A stretch of DNA of 64,000 bases, taken from Butyrivibrio sp. FCS014 (GTDB taxonomy: Bacteria > Bacillota > Clostridia > Lachnospirales > Lachnospiraceae). The stretch spans positions 186,001 to 250,000 of the forward strand of contig NZ_JAHA01000006.1 of NCBI RefSeq assembly GCF_000526935.1, in the 5' to 3' direction. Below, piece by piece: positions 9,730 to 16,599 of the stretch. Within the stretch, counting starts at the first letter, position 1, and each line of letters opens with the position of its first letter. The notes beneath the pieces are model-generated. The model did no database searches. It was not told the DNA's origin and saw only the letters and a list, made by a program, of their open reading frames with translations. The position numbers were made by a program, and so were the translations under genes.

Positions 9730-10542
9730 GTGACAGTAGTGATCAGAGCCCAATTATCACTTGCACTTCGTCTGGTAGATACCACCACCGGAAGAGAGGT
9801 TGAAGAAAGAGGAGCCAGCTTTTTCCTCGATGGAAACAGACTTCAGCCCATGTACAAAGGTCCGGGTATTTTCGTATTCGTGAATATAGGCAGGGAAGAC
9901 TTTCTTATGCAGATTGACGCTCCCGGATACGATAAGACGCAGGTGTTTGTGAACTATGAGGAGCTGGATCCAAGACTTCCCATGTTAGATGTTTTCCTGA
10001 TGCCATCGGAGAAAAATCGCATAGGAGGATCGGTACTTGAAATCAGTGGAACCCTTTCTAAGCTTCAGTATATCGAGGCAATCAATCTTGAGCGCCCGAT
10101 AGGATTGTTCCACAGCGTCACCGAGAAGAAGAATGTTACCAGAATGACTCTTCTCCCGATGCGACCTGGGGGCGGATGCAGATTAGACAGTATCCGTTAT
10201 GCACTTTTATCAGAGACAGGAGAGCGCTACGACTGTTTTGAAGTAAAGGAGCAGGATGCCCCGCTCAGTATCGTCTTAAAAGAACCTTTTGAGACCGAGC
10301 ACAAGCTGAACGACAAGATTTACAGGATCATCTACGGCAGAGCCGGACCCGGCGGAGATTTTTCCTTAAAGGTCAGAGATGATTCAGATCATCTTCCTTA
10401 CCTGATACATTTTAAGGTTGGCGAGGATGAGTATTTCAAGGCAACAGATTTTCATCTTGATGCAGGCCATATGGATCTTTTAAAGGATGCAGCTAAAGTA
10501 ATACCTATAACCGAAGAACAAAGCGAGGACAGTGAAACATGA
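9730..10542 (+). CDS. Unknown CIS-associated protein with an N-terminal beta-sandwich-like domain
   Basis: 270 residues, GTG start at 9730 preceded by AAGGGGG. The first 100 residues (SLALRLVDTTTGREV ... DAPGYDKTQVFV) look like a small beta-sandwich of the carboxypeptidase-regulatory type often met in CIS loci. The rest is mixed alpha/beta, and I do not recognise a family. It lies between the DUF4255 terminator and the PAAR-like gene, and its stop overlaps the next start (ATGA), so it is translated in coupling with the tip protein. A structural or tip-associated role is inferred from position alone. Confidence 0.65.
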   Translation: MTVVIRAQLSLALRLVDTTTGREVEERGASFFLDGNRLQPMYKGPGIFVFVNIGREDFLMQIDAPGYDKTQVFVNYEELDPRLPMLDVFLMPSEKNRIGGSVLEISGTLSKLQYIEAINLERPIGLFHSVTEKKNVTRMTLLPMRPGGGCRLDSIRYALLSETGERYDCFEVKEQDAPLSIVLKEPFETEHKLNDKIYRIIYGRAGPGGDFSLKVRDDSDHLPYLIHFKVGEDEYFKATDFHLDAGHMDLLKDAAKVIPITEEQSEDSET

Positions 10543-10928
10543 GCAACCTGGTAGCAGTTTCGGGAACGGCAATGTGCACCATGGGTACAGCCCCGGCACC
10601 TATAAAGGTTACCAGTCAGCAGAAAGTGCTGACCGAGGGGAAACCCGCAGCAACCATTCAGGATGCCCAGCCCATGGCAAATATAGGACCATTCGGGATG
10701 TGTACGTCCCTGGCTAATCCTCAGGTGGCAGCGGCCACTGCAGCGGCTCTTGGAGTTCTTACTCCCCAGCCCTGTATACCGGCACCCGCAGGAACATGGA
10801 TTCCCACAAAACCGAAGATCCTTGTAGGAGGCAAGCCGTGTCTTTCCAATGACTGCAAACTCGTCTGCGCATACGCAGGACAGGTTTCCATCACGGTTCC
10901 CGGACAGGTTAAGGTTACAGCACAGTAA
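10539..10928 (+). CDS. DUF4280 PAAR-like spike-tip protein
   Basis: 129 residues. The sequence has the DUF4280 (PAAR-like) pattern: an N-terminal VSGTAMCTMGTAP, then KVLTEGKPAATIQD, GPFGMCTSL, a Pro/Cys stretch (LTPQPCIPAP), KILVGGKPCLSNDCKLVCAYAG and a final beta segment ending TVPGQVKVTAQ. PAAR-like proteins form the sharpened cone on a gp5/VgrG-type spike, often with Cys/His metal ligands; six Cys are visible here. The ATG overlaps the stop of the upstream gene. It is a lone tip without a fused effector domain. Confidence 0.88.
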   Translation: MSNLVAVSGTAMCTMGTAPAPIKVTSQQKVLTEGKPAATIQDAQPMANIGPFGMCTSLANPQVAAATAAALGVLTPQPCIPAPAGTWIPTKPKILVGGKPCLSNDCKLVCAYAGQVSITVPGQVKVTAQ

Positions 10929-10953
10929 ATCATAAAGAAAAGAGGTAAAGTAT

Positions 10954-12657
10954 ATGGCAGAGTATTTATCACCGGGCGTATACGTTGAAGAATATGATAA
11001 CTCCCCACGGAGTATTGAAGGCGTAGGCACCAGTACAGCAGGATTTGTCGGACTTGCAGAGAAAGGACCCATCGAGGGCGCACCTCTTCTTGTAACAAAC
11101 ATGAGAAGCTTCAAGCAGCAGTTTGGCGGCTTCCTTTCAGAGTTTGCTTACGGCGAGTACAGACATCTGGCTAACAGTGTACAGCAGTTCTTTGATAACG
11201 GCGGAACAAGATGCTATGTAATGCGTGTTGCTCCAAAGGATGCAAAGCCCGCTACAGCTAAAAAAGGCTTCCTGACAATTACAGCCTCAAGCCCCGGAGC
11301 GTGGGGCAACAAGATACAGGTTAATCTTTCTACCAACAAGAAGAGAAAGATGCAGCTTGTAGAAAAGACAGATACAGGATTTATTGCAAAATCAACCGAG
11401 GGCTTCAGAGAGGGCGATCTTGTAGAGTTTGAAGGAACCTACACAAAGATCAAGACCATCATCGACAGAGAGGTTGTTTTCGATGAGGAACTTCCCGATT
11501 CTGCAGTTGATACCGATATCATCCCTAAGTCAGTTGTTTACCTTGTAACCACTGATATCTCAATCCGCTACGGCGATGATGTTGAGAACTACGGAGAGCT
11601 TTCCGTTAATACACAGTCTCCTAAGTTTATCGGATCAAGACTTGCAGGCAGCGACATCATAAAGGTTGATGTTACTCCCATGAAAGAAGCAGGAAATCCC
11701 GTTTCCGCAATTCTTGGTGAGGATGTTACCGACGGTGTATTCTTCCTTGATGGCGGCAGCGACGGATCAGCTTCAAAGATCGACGCAGGAACCTTCATCG
11801 GTGAGGATAACGGCCCCGGAAAGAGAACAGGTCTTCAGGCATTTATTGAGAACAACATTGTAAGCATGATGGCTATTCCCGGAATCACAATTCCCGAAGT
11901 AGTTGTTGCACTTGTTTCTCACTGCTCCAATACAAGAAGCAGATTCGCCGTACTGGATATGCCTAAGGACATGTACAAGACAGCTGATCTTATCGGCTAC
12001 AGACAGATGGTTGATTCCACCTATGCCGCTATGTATCACCCCTGGATCCAGGTATTTGACAGAGCCTCCAACAAGGCAGATTTCATTCCGCCTTCAGGAG
12101 CTGTTATGGGTGTTTATTCCAGAACAGATATCGACCGCGGCGTACATAAGGCACCCGCTAACGAAGTTGTTTTCTGTACAGGCCTTTCTGTAAACTACAC
12201 CAAGGATGAGCAGGATATCTTAAATCCCGAGGGCATCAACCTCATCAGGAATCTTCCCGGACAGGGAATCCGCATCTGGGGTGCAAGAACAGCTTCCAGC
12301 AACAGTGCATTCAAGTATGTCAATGTTCGAAGACTCTTTATCTTCGTCGAAGAGAGTATCAAGGCAAATACCAACTGGGTTGTATTCGAACCCAACGATC
12401 CTACTCTTTGGCAGCGAGTTAATCTCACAATCTCCAACTTCCTTGACGGACTTTGGAGAAACGGAATGCTGGCAGGCGAGTCAGCTGCTGACAGCTATTT
12501 CGTAGAGATTGGACCTTCTACAATGACAAGAGACGATATCATGAGTGGCAGACTTATCTGTAACGTAGGTATCGCACCCAGCCGTCCTGCTGAGTTCGTA
12601 ATCTTCAGAGTTACTCAGCATACATCAGAAGCCGGCGGCGGTGGCGGAGAAGAATAA
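10954..12657 (+). CDS. Contractile tail sheath protein
   Basis: 567 residues, RBS AGAGGTAAAG. It begins MAEYLSPGVYVEEYDNSPRSIEGVGTS, trimmed here to the motif SPGVYVEE and the TSTAGFVG segment, which is the hallmark of phage and CIS sheath proteins. The conserved C-terminal handshake domain is present (GINLIRNLPGQGIRIWGART, VNVRRLFIFVEESI, WVVFEPND, GRLICNVGIAPSRPAEFVIF). A Gly-rich tail (EAGGGGGEE) ends the protein. Unlike Afp/PVC, which carry three sheath paralogues, only one sheath gene is present here. The sheath contracts to drive the inner tube. Confidence 0.96.
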   Translation: MAEYLSPGVYVEEYDNSPRSIEGVGTSTAGFVGLAEKGPIEGAPLLVTNMRSFKQQFGGFLSEFAYGEYRHLANSVQQFFDNGGTRCYVMRVAPKDAKPATAKKGFLTITASSPGAWGNKIQVNLSTNKKRKMQLVEKTDTGFIAKSTEGFREGDLVEFEGTYTKIKTIIDREVVFDEELPDSAVDTDIIPKSVVYLVTTDISIRYGDDVENYGELSVNTQSPKFIGSRLAGSDIIKVDVTPMKEAGNPVSAILGEDVTDGVFFLDGGSDGSASKIDAGTFIGEDNGPGKRTGLQAFIENNIVSMMAIPGITIPEVVVALVSHCSNTRSRFAVLDMPKDMYKTADLIGYRQMVDSTYAAMYHPWIQVFDRASNKADFIPPSGAVMGVYSRTDIDRGVHKAPANEVVFCTGLSVNYTKDEQDILNPEGINLIRNLPGQGIRIWGARTASSNSAFKYVNVRRLFIFVEESIKANTNWVVFEPNDPTLWQRVNLTISNFLDGLWRNGMLAGESAADSYFVEIGPSTMTRDDIMSGRLICNVGIAPSRPAEFVIFRVTQHTSEAGGGGGEE

Positions 12658-12716
12658 ACCGCAGACTTAAAGAAGGATCCGAATACAATACTTAACTAAG
12701 AAAGGAGTCATAGAAT

Positions 12717-13217
12717 ATGGCTACTGGAGCATATGATAACGGTAAACAATCAGCTTATCCGTTAACCAAAATGAACTTCCTGGTGACGGTTGATTCTGTC
12801 GCAGGAACTGCAGCTTTCTCAGAGGTTACAGGCATTGAGGCAACTGTAGATGTTATTGAATTCAGACAGGGTAACTCAGGTTCACTGGCACCCGTAAAGA
12901 TGCCCGGACTTGTTAAACACGGAAACGTAACTCTCAAGATGGGATATATCATTTCAAGTCCCTTCAAGACATGGGTTATGGAGTGTGTCAGCGAGATGCG
13001 TGGCCAGATCCCTCGTCAGAACGTTACCATCGAGCTCATCGATATTAACTCCGGTGCTCCCACAGCACTTGTAGAGTCATCTGTAGGTGCAAGACAGTGG
13101 ACACTGACCAATGCATGGGTAACCAAGTATACAGCTCCCGATCTTGATGCAAAGAACAGTGATGTTGCCATTGAGACAGTTGAGATTGCATACGAAGAGC
13201 TGGTAATCCCCAACTAA
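12717..13217 (+). CDS. Inner tube protein (gp19/Hcp-like)
   Basis: 166 residues, strong RBS AAAGGAG. It matches the TIGR02241/T4 gp19-like CIS tube family: MATGAYDNGKQSAYPLTKMN, the FLVTVD strand, FSEVTGIEATVDVIEFRQGN, and VTLKMGYI, then the C-terminal VTKYTAPDLDAKNSDVAIETVEIAYEEL pattern, here shown only in part (PDLDAKNSDVAIETVE). It follows the sheath gene by 60 bases, the usual order. It polymerises into the hexameric-ring tube that carries cargo. A stable hairpin follows the gene. Confidence 0.93.
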   Translation: MATGAYDNGKQSAYPLTKMNFLVTVDSVAGTAAFSEVTGIEATVDVIEFRQGNSGSLAPVKMPGLVKHGNVTLKMGYIISSPFKTWVMECVSEMRGQIPRQNVTIELIDINSGAPTALVESSVGARQWTLTNAWVTKYTAPDLDAKNSDVAIETVEIAYEELVIPN

Positions 13218-13237
13218 TTCAATATTGTTTATTTTTC

Positions 13238-13265
13238 GGGCGCAGGAGCTTAGGCTCCTGTACCC
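13238..13265 (+). terminator. Hairpin after the tube gene (partial terminator or processing/stability element)
   Basis: CAGGAGC (13243-13249) pairs with GCTCCTG (13254-13260) around a TTAG loop. GGG 13238-13240 pairs with CCC 13263-13265 below a small internal loop. Only three T residues follow, so full termination is unlikely. The position directly after sheath and tube, the highest-copy components, fits partial termination or 3'-end protection. Confidence 0.55.
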
Positions 13266-13311
13266 TTTAAAGTAAATAATACAGATACCACAAATCAACC
13301 AGGAGGGAAGT

Positions 13312-13674
13312 ATGGAAACAATTTATGAGTTCACATTACCAAAGGGATATATGGATTCTCAGGGGGAGCTGCACAGAAGAGGCAGAATGAGGCTTGCAAC
13401 GGCCGGAGATGAGATATCAGCCACAAGGGACCCCAGAGTATTGGCCAACCCCTCTTATCTGACCATAGTTATCTTAAGCAAAGTCGTAACAGAGCTTGAG
13501 GGTATGGAGTCTGTTACAGCTACAACCATAGAGCAGCTCTTTACCGCAGACCTTGCATATCTTCAGGATATGTATCAGAGGATCAACGATGTGGAGCCTC
13601 CCACAATGCAGTGCATTTGCCCTGATTGCGGAAGAGCCTTTGAGGTACCGCTAAATTTTACACAGGAGGGTTAA
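13312..13674 (+). CDS. Tail-assembly chaperone-like CIS protein (upstream frame of a probable -1 frameshift pair)
   Basis: 120 residues, RBS AGGAGGG-AAGT. The N-terminal half (YEFTLPKGYMD, LHRRGRMRLATAGDEI) and the middle (NPSYLTIVILSKVVTEL) resemble the small tail-assembly proteins found after CIS tube genes. The C-terminus has a CICPDCG zinc-knuckle-like pair followed by FEVPLNF. Near its end, in the right phase, lies the slippery heptamer A-AAT-TTT (13653-13659), 12 bases before the stop. Slippage by -1 there would fuse it to the DUF6760 reading frame, giving a 190-residue product, as phage lambda gpG/gpGT does. The role as chaperone is by analogy and gene order. Confidence 0.75.
   Translation: METIYEFTLPKGYMDSQGELHRRGRMRLATAGDEISATRDPRVLANPSYLTIVILSKVVTELEGMESVTATTIEQLFTADLAYLQDMYQRINDVEPPTMQCICPDCGRAFEVPLNFTQEG
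13653..13659 (+). promoter_or_regulatory. Candidate -1 ribosomal frameshift site AAATTTT
   Basis: The heptamer has the XXXYYYZ form and sits in the zero frame as A AAT TTT. The -1 frame is open from 13644 to the DUF6760 stop at 13881-13883, so slippage here joins the two proteins. An AGGAGGG word at 13664-13670 lies just downstream. The downstream frame has no ATG, GTG or TTG codon before ATG 13707, although the family-typical N-terminal residues are encoded upstream of that ATG. Confidence 0.65.
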
Positions 13675-13883
13675 GGCTTTATCCAAAGGATGACCTGTAC
13701 AGGGAGATGAGTTTTATCTCATATTACTTCCACTGGAGTCAGGACGAAGTCATGGCCCTTGACCATGCATCCAGGCGAAGGTGGTGCAGCGAGATATCTT
13801 CCATCAACAAGAGTCTTAGTCCCTCAAAGAAGACCAAGGAAAAGAGTATCCTTGATATGAAAGCTACAAGATCAAAAATGTAG
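13659..13883 (+). CDS. DUF6760-like small CIS protein, probably expressed by -1 frameshift
   Basis: The frame reads LYPKDDLYREMSFISYYFHW, then SQDEVMALDHASRRRWCSEI and a Lys-rich end, stopping at TAG 13881-13883. This matches the DUF6760/Pvc6-type small protein (LYxxDxLYxExxxIxYxFHW ... LxHxxRRRWxxEI) common after CIS tube genes. The motif LYPKDDLYRE begins about 30 bases before the first in-frame ATG (13707), which would cut off the family's N-terminus. No canonical start codon lies near the AGGAGGG at 13664-13670. I therefore annotate it as the second half of a frameshift product; a separate short protein from ATG 13707 (58 residues) is the alternative. Confidence 0.72.
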   Translation, partial: YTGGLRLYPKDDLYREMSFISYYFHWSQDEVMALDHASRRRWCSEISSINKSLSPSKKTKEKSILDMKATRSKM

Positions 13884-13918
13884 ATGGCTTTTTTCCCTGA
13901 AGCCATGAGGTAGTGCCT

Positions 13919-16582
13919 ATGCCAAGACGGTATATTTACAGAGATGAAAAAGATAAATGGAATCTGAATGCCAAATCGGATGATGCCTATAACGGCGGCG
14001 AGGCAGCAGTCCTTGCCAATACCGATTTCGATGCCATTTACAATCCCATACCGGCCTTTAACTTTGTAATGGAAGTTGAAGGTCTGTATTTCCTGCCTAT
14101 AAAAACGGTAAGGGCATTCACCAAGGAAAACGAGTTTGAATACATAAGAGAGGGCGGAGTCAACGATTATATCCACTTAAAGAGAAAGCCAATCTCCAAG
14201 CCCTTTACCTTCCAGATAGAAAGATATATAGGAACAGAGAGATTCCTGGATCCCCTGGCTCTTGGTACGGAACTGATACTTCCCCTTGTGCTTTACGTTT
14301 ACAGGCACAAGGCAAGGGCAGGACTTACAGCTTCCGCTCCCGCCTGGCCTGCAAGAGTGTATACCTTCAAGGGCTGCACCGTAATGAGCAAGGAATATGG
14401 AGAACTGAACGCTGAAAAGTCGGGACTTCTTACTGAAACCACCACCATAGCCTACAGAGAGCTTGGCGTTATCAACAACGGTTTCCAGTCCTTCTCCGAG
14501 CAGGAAGAGTGGAATCCCGAGAATTACAAGGACAAGGACGGCCCCGGATACATCAACAGATATGCAGCATTTTCACCTAATGATGACAAGGCTGCCAGCA
14601 CTTACTGGTACGAGTGGAAACCTGACAAAGAAGGCTTTCTTCATATGCAGATGAAGGATAAGGCTGCTTACAAGTTCAAGTCATCCTTTGATCCGGAGGA
14701 TAAGACCACCCACAGAGGAAAGCTTTCACTTATCGATCAGGATGAGAAGAACAAGCCATATGAAGTGGAGGAAGTAGACGGAAAGCCGACTCTTGTAAGA
14801 AACAAGAAGCATGACCTTACCAGACCTCAGTACGAACTGAATAAGGATAAGAGTACGCCTAAGTACGCCGCAACGGCCTTTATAGATAAGAATGCCAATA
14901 CACCCATCTACAAAGAGGTTAAGGGAGAAGATGGCCTTAAACATCTGAAAAGAGACGATCAAGCCAAAATCAATAAAGAGCCATGGGACGGAACAGGCAA
15001 TAATGTCAAAACCAAGTGGGCCAAACAGGCTGCAAATGATAAGGATTCTGTTTATGACGTTACAACCACGGATGGTGTCAGAACCGTAAAGAGAAAAGAA
15101 AGCGATACCTCTGACTTTAATGCCGGTGCTTACAGCATGAAAAGGGATAAAACCAAGAAACTCAGAGGCCAGCTTGCTACTAATAGTTCTGATAAGGCTG
15201 TGGTAAGAGAGGCTTACAAAATCGAGAATGGAGCAACCGTAAAACATGCCACTCCGTCCCCGATAGACAAGGCAAACAAGACCTACACCATAACCACAGA
15301 AGACGGCGTAAAGAAAATTAAAAGAACTGATGAGGAGACTATCAACAAGCCCGCTTATTCCTATGCGACTGATAAGACTACGAATAAACATGCAAAGGTA
15401 GCTCCAAATGATTCTGACAGGGCTGAAGTAAGGACGGCTTACAGCATTAAGGATGGTGCAACCACAAAGCACGCCACACAATCCAGTATAGATAAAGCAG
15501 GTAAAACCTACACCGTAACCACAGAGGACGGCGTAAAGACAGTTAAAAGAACCGACAGTGAGAAGATCAACAAGCCCGCTTATTCCTATGCAACTGATAA
15601 GGCAACCACTAAATATGCCAAGACTTCGCCCAAGGATGCCGAAACACCGGCAGCAAGAGATCCTTACAGTATCAAGGAAGGAGCAACAGCCAAGCATGCG
15701 CAGGTTCCCTCCAATGATTCCAAGAGGGCAAAGGAAAGAACTCCTTACAGCATAAAAGACGGCGCCAATGTAAGGCATGCAAAGCAGTCTTCCATTGACA
15801 AGTCGGGCTCCACATACTCTGTGACTGCAGAGGGCGGCAAAAAGAAAGTTGTAAGAAGCGACAGCGAGAGTATCAATAAGCCGGCTTATTCGTATAAAGA
15901 TGATAAAGGAACTGCAAAATATGCCCAGACTTCACCCAGAGACGGTGAAAAGGCAGTTGTAAGAGATCCCTACAGCATCAAGGATGGAGCAACAGCCAAG
16001 CATGCAACCACATCACCGGTGGACAGCGAAAAGGCAGTATCAAGAGATCCTTACAGCATAAAGGACGGGGCAACAGCAAAGCATGCGCAGGTTCCCTCCA
16101 ATGATTCCAAGAGGGCAGTTGCAAGAGATCCCTACAGCATCAAAGATGGAGCAACAGCAAAGCATGCCCAGGTTCCTTCAAATGATTCAGAGAGGGCAGA
16201 GGCAAGAGAACCTTACAGCATCAAAGACGGAGCAACAGCAAAGCATGCCCAGAGCCCTGTCAACGACTCTGAGAAGGCTGCGGCAAGAAATCCTTACAGC
16301 ATAAAGGACGGAGCAAAAGTAAAGCATGCCATAGAATCACCTATTGATGCAGAGAGTGCCGAAGCCAGGGATCCCTACAGCATAAGCGAGGGCGCCAAGG
16401 CTAAATACGCAGTTACTTCGCCCAAGGATTCCGAGAAAGCCCAGGCGCGGCCGCCTTACGGCATATCAGAAGGCCCCAAGGCCAAATACGCGGTTTCCTC
16501 TCCCAAGGATTCGGAGAAGGCAACTCCGGTAACCTGGCCACCTACACGCCGTGCACTTATGGCGGATAATCTTAAGAAATAA
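13919..16582 (+). CDS. Tube-like (Afp5/gp19-type) protein with a long C-terminal repeat extension
   Basis: 887 residues from ATG 13919 (GAGG at 13907-13910 at good spacing; GTG 13913 is an alternative). Residues about 1-190 resemble the CIS/phage tube family: NPIPAFNFVMEVEG, the charged FTFQIERYIG strand, VYTFKGCTVMSKEYGELNAE and the TTTIAYREL end. From about residue 200 the protein becomes polar, Lys-rich and repetitive. From about 422 to 870 it holds about eleven copies of a 27-residue unit centred on RDPYSIKDGATAKHA, broken by longer inserts such as TYTVTTEDGVKTVKR and INKPAYSYATDK. It ends in a non-repeat tail (TWPPTRRALMADNLKK). The second tube gene of a CIS normally makes a ring near the baseplate; a 700-residue extension on it is unusual. 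Confidence 0.8.
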   Translation: MPRRYIYRDEKDKWNLNAKSDDAYNGGEAAVLANTDFDAIYNPIPAFNFVMEVEGLYFLPIKTVRAFTKENEFEYIREGGVNDYIHLKRKPISKPFTFQIERYIGTERFLDPLALGTELILPLVLYVYRHKARAGLTASAPAWPARVYTFKGCTVMSKEYGELNAEKSGLLTETTTIAYRELGVINNGFQSFSEQEEWNPENYKDKDGPGYINRYAAFSPNDDKAASTYWYEWKPDKEGFLHMQMKDKAAYKFKSSFDPEDKTTHRGKLSLIDQDEKNKPYEVEEVDGKPTLVRNKKHDLTRPQYELNKDKSTPKYAATAFIDKNANTPIYKEVKGEDGLKHLKRDDQAKINKEPWDGTGNNVKTKWAKQAANDKDSVYDVTTTDGVRTVKRKESDTSDFNAGAYSMKRDKTKKLRGQLATNSSDKAVVREAYKIENGATVKHATPSPIDKANKTYTITTEDGVKKIKRTDEETINKPAYSYATDKTTNKHAKVAPNDSDRAEVRTAYSIKDGATTKHATQSSIDKAGKTYTVTTEDGVKTVKRTDSEKINKPAYSYATDKATTKYAKTSPKDAETPAARDPYSIKEGATAKHAQVPSNDSKRAKERTPYSIKDGANVRHAKQSSIDKSGSTYSVTAEGGKKKVVRSDSESINKPAYSYKDDKGTAKYAQTSPRDGEKAVVRDPYSIKDGATAKHATTSPVDSEKAVSRDPYSIKDGATAKHAQVPSNDSKRAVARDPYSIKDGATAKHAQVPSNDSERAEAREPYSIKDGATAKHAQSPVNDSEKAAARNPYSIKDGAKVKHAIESPIDAESAEARDPYSISEGAKAKYAVTSPKDSEKAQARPPYGISEGPKAKYAVSSPKDSEKATPVTWPPTRRALMADNLKK
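15184..16530 (+). repeat. In-frame 81-bp (27-residue) tandem repeats in the second tube-like gene
   Basis: Eleven related units have the core PYSIKDGATAKHA (variants YKIENGAT, PYSISEGAKA, PYGISEGPKA) plus a linker of the type xSPxDSEKAxAR. The four units between about 15960 and 16290 are close to identical at DNA level, while the first and last are more diverged. Two to three longer composite units include a TTEDGVK.VKR insert. The pattern suggests recent internal duplication. Confidence 0.92.
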
Positions 16583-16599
16583 AGGACATGAGATAACAG

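Noticed and set aside
14726..15778. 350-codon antisense frame opposite the repeat-rich tube-like gene
   Set aside because: Low-complexity Cys/Ile-rich translation caused by the repeats; no RBS or family match.
15184..16530. Regular repeats that could suggest a CRISPR array
   Set aside because: The period is 81 bases, in frame, with coding-type divergence and no unique spacers or cas genes.
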